This document shows positions 15,345 to 21,820 of a stretch of DNA of 31,470 bases, piece after piece. The position numbers and the translations under genes are program-made. This DNA comes from JAXHUA01 sp034189695 (GTDB taxonomy: Bacteria; Chloroflexota; Dehalococcoidia; E44-bin15): positions 1 to 31,470 of the forward strand of contig JAXHUA010000118.1 of NCBI GenBank assembly GCA_034189695.1, given 5' to 3'. A model generated the notes under the pieces. The model was not told the origin of the DNA. It was given only the letters and a program-made list of their open reading frames with translations, and searched no databases. Every line of letters starts with the position of its first letter. The first letter of the stretch is position 1.

Positions 15345-15454
15345 TGGCGATACGCCGGCACCGGCCAGCAGGGCCGGCAAGACCCTGTCCTTGATACTGG
15401 CACGGACGACCAGAAGATGGCGATACGCCGGCACCCGCCAGCAGGACCGGCAAG
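15345..15454. repeat. Two 37-bp direct repeats between tRNA-Pro and mazG
   Basis: Copies at 15345-15381 and 15418-15454 begin TGGCGATACGCCGGCACC, differ at only two of 37 positions and are offset by 73 bp. Copy 1 contains a perfect hairpin (CCGGCC, 5-nt loop, GGCCGG, 15361-15377); the changes in copy 2 break it. They lie in the 3' flanks of both tRNA-Pro and mazG. Confidence 0.8.
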
Positions 15455-15473
15455 CGCGACGAGCGCCAGAGCC

Positions 15474-16238
15474 TCAGTCAGCCAGGGCCCGCTTGGCGTC
15501 CTCCCACAGGGCGTCCTGTTCCTCGAGTGGCAGGCTGGACAGCGCGACGCCTCGCTCGCGGCAGACGCGCTCCATGTGTGAGAAGCGACGATAGAACCGC
15601 TCGTTCGCGGCGCGCAGGGCCGGCTCCAGGTCGACATCAAGACGCCGCGCGATGTTTGCCAGCGTGAACAGCACGTCTCCGAACTCCCTCACCATCTCAC
15701 GATGGTCCGTCGCCTTGCTGACCTCAGCCACTTCCTCGGTGAGCTTGTCGAGAATGTCCTCCGCGTTCCTCCAGTCGAAACCCACGCGCGCAGCGCGACG
15801 CTGGACCGCCTGTGAGTACGCCAGGGCCGGCATGTCCCGGGGCACACCGCTGAGGATCGACGTGGTCCCCTTCCCCTCCTCTCGCTTTATCCTCTCCCAG
15901 GTGGTGACAACCTCACTGGCGTCCCTGACCTGCTGGTCACCGAAGACGTGGGGATGGCGGCGCACCAGCTTCTCGTTGATCCGCTGAAGGGCATCGTCCA
16001 TGGTGAAGTCGCCCTGCTCCGAGGCTATCTGGGTGTGAAAGACCACCTGCATGAGCAGGTCACCCAGCTCCTCACAGAGCTTGTCCCTGTCGCCCTCATC
16101 GATTGCCTCGACCACCTCGTATGCCTCTTCGAGCAGGTTGTTCTTAACCGAGAGGTGGGTCTGCTCCCTGTCCCACGGGCAACCGTCGGGGCGACGCAGC
16201 CTGGCCATGATGTCGACAAGGGCGTCAAAGCTCTCCAA
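15474..16238 (-). CDS. mazG: Nucleoside triphosphate pyrophosphohydrolase MazG
   Basis: The 254-residue product is a two-domain MazG that hydrolyses (d)NTPs to NMP and PPi, cleansing the nucleotide pool. Domain 1 starts with RRPDGCPWDREQTH and has the metal-binding EEAYE (37-41) and EELGD (56-60) motifs. Domain 2 repeats them as EEVAE (168-172) and EFGD (185-188). Helix-rich spacing matches the usual length of about 260. The start is TTG at 16238 with a purine-rich AAGGGGGA upstream. It has its own promoter, divergent from that of the DUF1461 gene, and is followed by the duplicated 37-bp repeats. Confidence 0.95.
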   Translation of the reverse strand: MESFDALVDIMARLRRPDGCPWDREQTHLSVKNNLLEEAYEVVEAIDEGDRDKLCEELGDLLMQVVFHTQIASEQGDFTMDDALQRINEKLVRRHPHVFGDQQVRDASEVVTTWERIKREEGKGTTSILSGVPRDMPALAYSQAVQRRAARVGFDWRNAEDILDKLTEEVAEVSKATDHREMVREFGDVLFTLANIARRLDVDLEPALRAANERFYRRFSHMERVCRERGVALSSLPLEEQDALWEDAKRALAD

Positions 16239-16270
16239 TTCGTCCCCCTTCCTGCGGCCTCGTTGGTTCG

Positions 16271-16300
16271 ATTATATGCCTCCAGCCTTCACATTGACAA
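16271..16300 (-). promoter_or_regulatory. mazG promoter, sharing its -35 with a divergent promoter
   Basis: Minus strand: -35 TTGTCA (16295-16300), 18-bp spacer, consensus -10 TATAAT (16271-16276), leader about 26 nt. The -35 overlaps, on the other strand, the TTGACA of the DUF1461 promoter. Confidence 0.65.
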
Positions 16301-16323
16301 CGAAGTGCCCGTTTCACTACGAT
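16294..16323 (+). promoter_or_regulatory. Leaderless promoter of the DUF1461 gene
   Basis: Consensus -35 TTGACA (16294-16299), 18-bp spacer, -10 TACGAT (16318-16323). The -10 ends 6 bp before the ATG, so the message would start at or next to the initiation codon; no Shine-Dalgarno is visible. Confidence 0.6.
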
Positions 16324-16329
16324 GGCGCA

Positions 16330-17040
16330 ATGGTGCGCACCACGCCTCTTGGGGTCATCTCCTGCGTTCTTCTCGTTGTGTTCGTCCTGTGCATCCCCGC
16401 ATTCCTTCTGAGCAGCAACCTCACGTGGGCCGTGAACTCAGTAGGCCTGTACGCGTACGGATTCGAGAAACACGGCGTGAGCGAGACGACGGGTCTCAGC
16501 CTGGAGGAGCTGACCGTCGCGGCGCAGGAAATGGTCCAGTACTTCAACTCGCGCGAGGAACCGATAGAGATGACGGTTATGACGCCCGATGGCCGGGACC
16601 TGTTCAACGAGCGGGAGGTGGACCACCTGGGAGACGTGAAAGGCGTTGTCAGGTTCTGCTACTGGGTTCAGGTGGGTGCCGCGGCCTACCTGGCGGCGTT
16701 CGTCGTGGGCGGATTCGCCTGGAAGAGGAGGAGATTCGCCCCCTCACTGCTCTGGGGCCTTGCCGGTGGCGCGGCGATGGCTGTGGCCCTGCTGCTGGCC
16801 GTCGGGCTGGCCGGGCTGGTCAGCTTCGACTGGCTGTTCCTCAGCTTCCACCACCTTTTCTTCAGCGGCACTGACACGTGGATTCTGAACCCGGCCACCG
16901 ACTACCTCATCATGATGTTCCCCTGGGGCTTCTTCTACGACTCGGCGCTGTACATCGCTGGGGCAACGCTGGTGGAAGCCGTCATCGTCGGAGGCGTGGC
17001 CGGCGTGCTTCTTCTGAGGAGAAGAAGGAGGGAAACCTAG
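16330..17040 (+). CDS. DUF1461/TIGR01906 family integral membrane protein
   Basis: This 236-residue protein has the topology and motifs of the DUF1461 (TIGR01906) family. Predicted membrane helices are at about 8-28, 110-130, 140-163 and 205-229. A large extracytoplasmic loop carries LSLEELTVAAQEMVQYFN and LFNEREVDHLGDVKGVV, and a second loop carries FDWLFLSFHHLFF and LYPATD-like residues NPATDYLIMMFP. It ends in a basic RRRRRET tail. Function is unknown. The open frame runs upstream to 16051 inside mazG, but ATG 16330 is chosen because the promoter and mazG overlap exclude earlier starts. Its stop codon overlaps that of the convergent fmdB-type gene in the palindrome CTAG. Confidence 0.88.
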   Translation: MVRTTPLGVISCVLLVVFVLCIPAFLLSSNLTWAVNSVGLYAYGFEKHGVSETTGLSLEELTVAAQEMVQYFNSREEPIEMTVMTPDGRDLFNEREVDHLGDVKGVVRFCYWVQVGAAAYLAAFVVGGFAWKRRRFAPSLLWGLAGGAAMAVALLLAVGLAGLVSFDWLFLSFHHLFFSGTDTWILNPATDYLIMMFPWGFFYDSALYIAGATLVEAVIVGGVAGVLLLRRRRRET

Positions 17041-17279
17041 TGGCCGAGGTTGCAGGTGGAGCAGTCTGTGGCCGAGCAGGTACCACAGCTACTGCCCATG
17101 CCGGCTATTGAGCTCAAATCGCCGTCGCTCCCCTTCGATGTGGCACAGAACTTCGAGAGCAGTTTCCTGGCGGCCGAGTTGCACGAGGGGCACAACGTGG
17201 CCTCATCGGCCTCACTGAAGGAGCGCCGCAGTTCGAACCGCAAATCGCACTTGGGGCATACGTACTCGTATATGGGCAT
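17037..17279 (-). CDS. FmdB-type zinc ribbon protein
   Basis: The 80-residue protein starts MPIYEYVCPKC, diagnostic of the FmdB/CxxC_CXXC_SSSS regulatory-protein family. A zinc ribbon is formed by Cys8/Cys11 and Cys30/Cys33. The tail adds Cys45 and a cysteine cluster (Cys65, 68, 73, 76), common in this family and possibly a second metal site. The family was named after a regulator of formamidase, but most members are uncharacterised. AAGGTGAG precedes the ATG, although the promoter would start transcription only 3-4 nt before it. The stop overlaps the DUF1461 stop by 4 bp in a tail-to-tail arrangement. Confidence 0.9.
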   Translation of the reverse strand: MPIYEYVCPKCDLRFELRRSFSEADEATLCPSCNSAARKLLSKFCATSKGSDGDLSSIAGMGSSCGTCSATDCSTCNLGH

Positions 17280-17289
17280 CTCACCTTAT

Positions 17290-17318
17290 ATTGTAGCACG
17301 GCGGCCACTGGCCGACAA
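17290..17318 (-). promoter_or_regulatory. Promoter of the fmdB-type gene (short leader)
   Basis: Minus strand: -35 TTGTCG (17313-17318), 17-bp spacer, -10 TACAAT (17290-17295), 10 bp before the ATG. The stretch 17319-17490 between this and the mutase promoter shows no gene or repeat. Confidence 0.6.
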
Positions 17319-17490
17319 TCCTTCCTCCTCACAACGGCAGTGCATGCACCGTCGATCGCCTTCGGGCACGCCCCTTGTGAGTGTCGGGTCCGGCGCCGTT
17401 GCGGCTGGGGCTTTGCTGCTCGTCTCTGTGGCGATAGGGACGCCAGGGGTTCAGCATTCGCGAAGTACGGTAGTGTTTCAAGGGCCTTTC

Positions 17491-17519
17491 TTGATTTTGT
17501 TGCCATCAAATGCTAGTAT
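17491..17519 (+). promoter_or_regulatory. Promoter of the methylmalonyl-CoA mutase gene
   Basis: -35 TTGATT (17491-17496), 17-bp spacer, -10 TAGTAT (17514-17519). The predicted leader is about 54 nt and ends with AGGAGG before the ATG. No cobalamin riboswitch could fit in this leader. Confidence 0.6.
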
Positions 17520-17579
17520 TTGGTATCTCAATGGTACGTATTCAAGGTCCGCTGTCATTCAAGGGTAAGGAGGACAAGG

Positions 17580-19322
17580 ATGGCTAAGGATAACCTGGAG
17601 GAAATCGAGGGCAGACGAAAGGACTGGGAGGAGACGACGCTCAAGAAGTCCATCGGGCGCTACGGGCTGCAACAGAGCCCCACCAGCTTCTACACTCCCC
17701 TTAACACGAAGGACCACGTCTTCCTGGATAAGGTCGGCTTTCCTGGAGAGTATCCGTACACCGCTGGGACCTATGCCAGTACGGTCTTTCCGCTCATGCG
17801 CCTGCGTGCCCGGGGCCAGGCTGAAGCGGTCGATGTGCGAAGGGCGGGGATGTACTCCGGCTATGGGACTTCCGAGGACTGCCGGGACTTCTACAAGGCC
17901 ATGCAGTCCAGGGGCTGGAGTGGGGGGCCCAATATCGCCTTCGACCTGCCCACGCAATGCGGTTTCGACTCGGACAGTGCGATGGCTTCCGGTGAAGTGG
18001 GCAGAGTCGGTGTGGCCATAGACACCCTCCGCGACATGGAGGTCCTCTATGAGGCCTTCACCGGCGAGAGGGACCTGGACAAGATCGGGTCGAATTTCAC
18101 TATCAACCCGACCGCCAACATAACCCTGGGCATGTACTTCGTGCTCGCGGAGAAGCGCGGCATTTCCAGCGACAAGCTGGTGGGGACGCCGCAGAACGAC
18201 ATCCTGAAGGAGTTCGTGGCGCGCGGCACGTACATCTTCCCGGTCAAGGAGTCAATGCGTATGACCCGGGACTCCATCGTGTACTGCGTCCAGCACGCGC
18301 CGGGCATTAACCCGGTGAGCATCAGCGGGTACCACATACGGGAGGCGGGTGCGTCGGCGGCCCAGGCGCTGGCCTTCACGCTCGCCAACGGGATTGCCTA
18401 CTTCCAGCTGGGGGTCGACGCCGGTCTGGACGTGGACAGCTTCGCCGGCCAGATGACGTTCCTGTCGCTGGGCGGCAGCATGGACTTCTTCCGTGAGATC
18501 GCCGTCAGGCGGGCAGAGCGGCGCATGTGGTCCAAGATAATGAAGGAGCGGTTCGGCGCCAAGAAACCGAAGAGCTGGATACAGCGCCAACCCGGCGTAC
18601 TGTTCCTGGCTTCGAGCACCACCGCCCAGCGCCCGCTCAATAACCTGACGCGAGGCGTCGTCGGGGCGATGGCCTCTGCCATGGCCGGTTTCGCGCCCCT
18701 TGTCGCCCCACCCTATGACGAGCCTCTCGGGCTGGGCTGGAGTCTCGAGGCACAGCAGCTCTCTGAGGACGCGATGAGGATTCTCATCTGCGAGGCGGGC
18801 GTCGCCGACGTCATGGACCCGTTTGCCGGCTCGTACTTCATGGAGACGCTGACGGACCAGATCGAGGAGGAGGCCTGGGACATCCTGAACAAGATCGACG
18901 AGATGGGCGGCGCGGTCGCCGCGATTGAGCAGGGCTTCTACCAGCGTGAGATCGCCAAGAGCGCCTATGGCTTCCAGCACGGTGTGGAGACCGGCGAGAA
19001 GGTCATAGTCGGCGTGAACGCCTTCCTGGGCGAGAACGAGCTCGAAGTCGAGACGAGCCGGCTGGTGGCGCATCCGTATGACCCGACGAAGAGGGAGGAG
19101 GCGGAGCAAAGGCAGCTCGACAACCTGGCCAAGGTCAAGCGGGAGCGGGACAACGAGGCGGTCAAGGCCAGCTTGAAGCGTCTTAAGGAAGCGGCCGAGG
19201 ACGAGAGTGTGAATATCATCCCTGCCATCATGGAGTGCGTCAAGCTGTACGCCTCGGAGGGAGAGATGGTAGAGACCCTCAAGGAGGTGTTTGGCGAGTA
19301 CAAGGCCTACGGAACGATGTAG
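17580..19322 (+). CDS. Methylmalonyl-CoA mutase, large (catalytic) subunit
   Basis: The 580-residue product is the substrate-binding TIM-barrel part of an adenosylcobalamin acyl-CoA mutase. MYSGYGTSED (Tyr92) and ILKEFVARGTYIFP (Arg215) keep the Tyr and Arg that, as recalled for methylmalonyl-CoA mutase, bind the substrate carboxylate; isobutyryl-CoA mutase has Phe and Gln there. NPVSISGYHIREAGA and SSTTAQRPLNNLTRGVV are also family hallmarks. There is no C-terminal DxHxxG cobalamin domain, so a separate small B12-binding subunit must be encoded elsewhere, as in archaea and some bacteria. AGGAGG sits 7 bases before the ATG. Mutase chaperone (MeaB) and epimerase genes are not nearby. The reaction interconverts (R)-methylmalonyl-CoA and succinyl-CoA. 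Confidence 0.92.
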   Translation: MAKDNLEEIEGRRKDWEETTLKKSIGRYGLQQSPTSFYTPLNTKDHVFLDKVGFPGEYPYTAGTYASTVFPLMRLRARGQAEAVDVRRAGMYSGYGTSEDCRDFYKAMQSRGWSGGPNIAFDLPTQCGFDSDSAMASGEVGRVGVAIDTLRDMEVLYEAFTGERDLDKIGSNFTINPTANITLGMYFVLAEKRGISSDKLVGTPQNDILKEFVARGTYIFPVKESMRMTRDSIVYCVQHAPGINPVSISGYHIREAGASAAQALAFTLANGIAYFQLGVDAGLDVDSFAGQMTFLSLGGSMDFFREIAVRRAERRMWSKIMKERFGAKKPKSWIQRQPGVLFLASSTTAQRPLNNLTRGVVGAMASAMAGFAPLVAPPYDEPLGLGWSLEAQQLSEDAMRILICEAGVADVMDPFAGSYFMETLTDQIEEEAWDILNKIDEMGGAVAAIEQGFYQREIAKSAYGFQHGVETGEKVIVGVNAFLGENELEVETSRLVAHPYDPTKREEAEQRQLDNLAKVKRERDNEAVKASLKRLKEAAEDESVNIIPAIMECVKLYASEGEMVETLKEVFGEYKAYGTM

Positions 19323-19345
19323 GCTCGCTGGATGTCGACGCGCAC

Positions 19346-19383
19346 CGAGGGGGTGGCACAGGCCACCCCCTCGCTTTGTCTTT
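19346..19383 (+). terminator. Rho-independent terminator after the mutase gene
   Basis: A perfect 12-bp stem CGAGGGGGTGGC / GCCACCCCCTCG (19346-19373) with loop ACAG is followed by CTTTGTCTTT. It begins 23 bp past the mutase stop codon. It also lies just beyond the stop of the convergent amidohydrolase gene and may block readthrough from that side too. Confidence 0.85.
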
Positions 19384-19386
19384 CGC

Positions 19387-20934
19387 TCACCGCTCCCACA
19401 CAGTCCTTCCTCCGACCACCGTCATCTCGACGCGGACATCCTTGATTCCTTCCGGCGGCACCCGGCTCGGGTCGTCGCTGAGCAGGACGAGATCGGCCAG
19501 GGTGCCCGGCGTGATGGAGCCCTTGGCTCCCTCGTCGAATGAGGCATACGCGGCGTTGCTGGTGTACGTGCGCACGGCGTCGAGGCCCGAGATGCCTTCC
19601 TCCGGCAGTACATGGTCACCGCTGCTCGCAGCACGGGTGACTGCGGCATAGATACCGACCACGGGCTCGACCGGCGCTATCGGGCTGTCGGAGCCGGCGG
19701 CCACGATGAGGCCGCTCTTCAGGAAGGAGCCGATGCGATAGAGCCACCTTTGCTGTGCCTCAGCCACGGTAGCGAGGTAGCGCTGCCCGCTGTGGTAGAT
19801 GAATGCGGGGTTGGTCACGACGACGGCTCCGATGCGTTGGAGACGTTCGAGCAGTTCCGGCGGGCAGATGGAGCAATGCTCTATGCGGTGGCGATGACTT
19901 CCGTCCGGCGACACCCGAAGGGCGCTCGCGATGGCCTGTGCCGCGGCGGCTACGGTGCTCTCCTCCACCGCGTGTATGGCCACCTGGTAGCCGGCGCGGT
20001 GCGCCCGGGCCACGCCGGCATCGAGCTGCTCCTGGCTGGGGTGCATGGTGCCCGTAGCCTCGGTGAGGACCGCCTTCAGCGCTCCGAGGCGCACTTCGTC
20101 GTCGCCGGACCGGGGCGGAAAGCCGCCGTCCTGAAGCTCCTCCAAGGCGTCCAGGCTGACCATCACTGACAATCGTGGAGCGAGCAGTCCCCGCTCCTTG
20201 AAGCCCTTGAGCAAAGCCCACTCATCCAGCCGGTTGTGCGCGGTGGCGTCCTGGAGCGATGTGATGCCGGCGCACAGGTACCGCTCGTTGGCCAGTCTGG
20301 TGCCCTGCTCCAGTTCGTCTGGAGTCAGGGGAGGGACCCTGCTATCGAGGAAGGAGTTCATCTCGAACAGGACGCCGTTGGGCTCGCCGGAGTCGAGGTC
20401 TCTGTCGATCATGCCCCCGGGTGGCTCGGGGGACTCAATGGTGATGCCGACGATGGAAAGGGCCACGCTGTTCAGAACGCAGGCGTGCCTGCTGCGGTGC
20501 AGCAGCTTGACCGGGTGCTGTGGGGCGGCCTCGTCGAGGTCCCAGCGAGTCGGGTGGCGCCCCTCGGCGAGGCGAAACTCGTCGTAGCCGCCGGCTCTTA
20601 TCCAGGTGCCTGCGGGCTGCCTCGCCGCCTGCCTGCTGATGCTGTCCCTGATGTGGGCGATGGAGGCCGCCGAGGCCGGCGAGCAGTCAACCGCCAGGAG
20701 GCTCGATGCAAAGGCGAGGATATGGCAGTGGGCATCGTTGAACCCGGGGAGGAGGGTCTTTCCCTGGCAATCGATTGCCCTGGTCGCGGCCCCTTCAAGC
20801 TCGCTTCGCCTGTCGTCATCGCCAACCCAGGCTATGCGGCTCCCGTTGATGGCGACAAGCCCGGCGCGCGGCTTGCGGGGGTCCAGGGTGAGGACATTCG
20901 CGTTATGCAGAATAAGGTTCGGGGTTGTCTCCAT
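19387..20934 (-). CDS. Amidohydrolase (YtcJ-like, metal-dependent)
   Basis: The 515-residue product is a YtcJ-type amidohydrolase. An N-terminal beta-sandwich strand NLILHNANVLTLDP precedes the barrel metal motif GFNDAHCHI (His69, His71). Later come QVAIHAVEE and HRIEHCS with the metal/catalytic histidines, AAGSDSPIAPVEP with the catalytic Asp, and the C-terminal GSITPGTLADLVLLSDDP return to the sandwich. It hydrolyses C-N bonds of an unknown substrate. No signal peptide is seen. The frame extends 18 codons upstream of ATG 20934; I prefer 20934 because family similarity begins there. It overlaps the ArsA-like gene's end by 32 bp and is the last gene of the mnmG operon. Confidence 0.88.
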   Translation of the reverse strand: METTPNLILHNANVLTLDPRKPRAGLVAINGSRIAWVGDDDRRSELEGAATRAIDCQGKTLLPGFNDAHCHILAFASSLLAVDCSPASAASIAHIRDSISRQAARQPAGTWIRAGGYDEFRLAEGRHPTRWDLDEAAPQHPVKLLHRSRHACVLNSVALSIVGITIESPEPPGGMIDRDLDSGEPNGVLFEMNSFLDSRVPPLTPDELEQGTRLANERYLCAGITSLQDATAHNRLDEWALLKGFKERGLLAPRLSVMVSLDALEELQDGGFPPRSGDDEVRLGALKAVLTEATGTMHPSQEQLDAGVARAHRAGYQVAIHAVEESTVAAAAQAIASALRVSPDGSHRHRIEHCSICPPELLERLQRIGAVVVTNPAFIYHSGQRYLATVAEAQQRWLYRIGSFLKSGLIVAAGSDSPIAPVEPVVGIYAAVTRAASSGDHVLPEEGISGLDAVRTYTSNAAYASFDEGAKGSITPGTLADLVLLSDDPSRVPPEGIKDVRVEMTVVGGRTVWER

Positions 20935-21820
20935 CGCCGAACATGGCCCTTTCCATTTCCTGCAATCCGGCCATGCCTCTGAGCTCAAAGGGGAACATCG
21001 GCAACATGACCGTGTTCCCCGGATACCTGGCGCACAGTTCCGAGATGTGGCTCTGCTGCATGGCCGCCTTGCTGCGAAGGAAATCCGAGTCGGCGTCCGC
21101 GACCACCTGGTTCACGAGCATCCGGTCCATGTGCAGACCGTACCTCTCGAACTCACTGACGATTCCGTCGAGCTGGCGGACGGCCAGAGCCTCCGGTATG
21201 GTGACCAGGTTGAACTGGACATCGTTCCTCAAGAACTCCATGTCGCGGGAAGACAGTCCCTCCCACTCCCGCAGTACGTGCAGGACGGACCGCTTCGTCT
21301 TCGCCGTGGTACGCAGCGAAGAGTAGATGCGAGGCGCGGGCTTGAGGTGAGCGTTGACGATTGAGGGCATGCGCAGCAGTCCCAGCGTCTGGCCGGCGGG
21401 GGCGGTGTCCCACACGATTCTGTCGTAGGTTCCCGAGTCGCTGAGCCCCCTTATGTAGTCGACCATGAACTCATCTCTGATGCCCGGGAGTATGCTCGCC
21501 ACGAAGTCAACGAACTGCGGGTAGTCGATCCCGACGAAGGCGGAGAAGACCTCGTAGACCTCGGCGCCGAAGCTGCTCTCCCAGAGCCGCTTGACTTCCT
21601 CCGAGCTGATCTCGTGCAGGAAGAGATGCCGGGCGACCTGCACCGGCTTGTCGCCATCATCTGTCTCGCCCAACTCGAATACGTGCCGAAGCGATGGGGT
21701 GAAGTCGGTCGAGATTATGAGCGTTCTCTCCGCCTGGTCGGCCCAGTGCAGGGCGGCGGCTGCGGCGCAGGTCGTCTTGCCGACGCCCCCTTTTCCGCAG
21801 AACATCACGACCTTCTTCAC
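20903..21820 (-). CDS. ArsA/Get3-family ATPase
   Basis: The 305-residue product has the deviant Walker A of the ArsA/Get3/MinD class, CGKGGVGKTT (signature Lys10). Switch II is DTAPAGQTLGLLRMP (from 138). Switch I is altered: DFTPSLRHVF instead of the usual DPAHSLSD. It is a single-copy half, so it would act as a dimer. No arsenic-operon genes and no metal-binding cysteine motif are present, so arsenite transport is unlikely; tail-anchored-protein or cofactor handling are possibilities. The GTG at 21820 overlaps the mnmG stop as GTGA with AGAGG six bases upstream; TTG at 21823 is an alternative. Tight coupling to mnmG suggests co-expression rather than shared function. Confidence 0.87.
   Translation of the reverse strand: MKKVVMFCGKGGVGKTTCAAAAALHWADQAERTLIISTDFTPSLRHVFELGETDDGDKPVQVARHLFLHEISSEEVKRLWESSFGAEVYEVFSAFVGIDYPQFVDFVASILPGIRDEFMVDYIRGLSDSGTYDRIVWDTAPAGQTLGLLRMPSIVNAHLKPAPRIYSSLRTTAKTKRSVLHVLREWEGLSSRDMEFLRNDVQFNLVTIPEALAVRQLDGIVSEFERYGLHMDRMLVNQVVADADSDFLRSKAAMQQSHISELCARYPGNTVMLPMFPFELRGMAGLQEMERAMFGDGDNPEPYSA

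Noticed and set aside
17020..17060. Transcription terminator between the convergent DUF1461 and fmdB-type genes
   Set aside because: The genes overlap by four bases and no hairpin with a U-tract is visible at either end.
17330..17579. Cobalamin riboswitch upstream of the mutase gene
   Set aside because: No B12-box-like sequence was found and the predicted leader is only about 54 nt.
20903..21820. MeaB/ArgK chaperone for the nearby mutase
   Set aside because: The P-loop is CGKGGVGKTT with DTAPAG switch II, typical of ArsA/Get3, not of the MeaB G3E GTPases, and no NKxD motif is evident.
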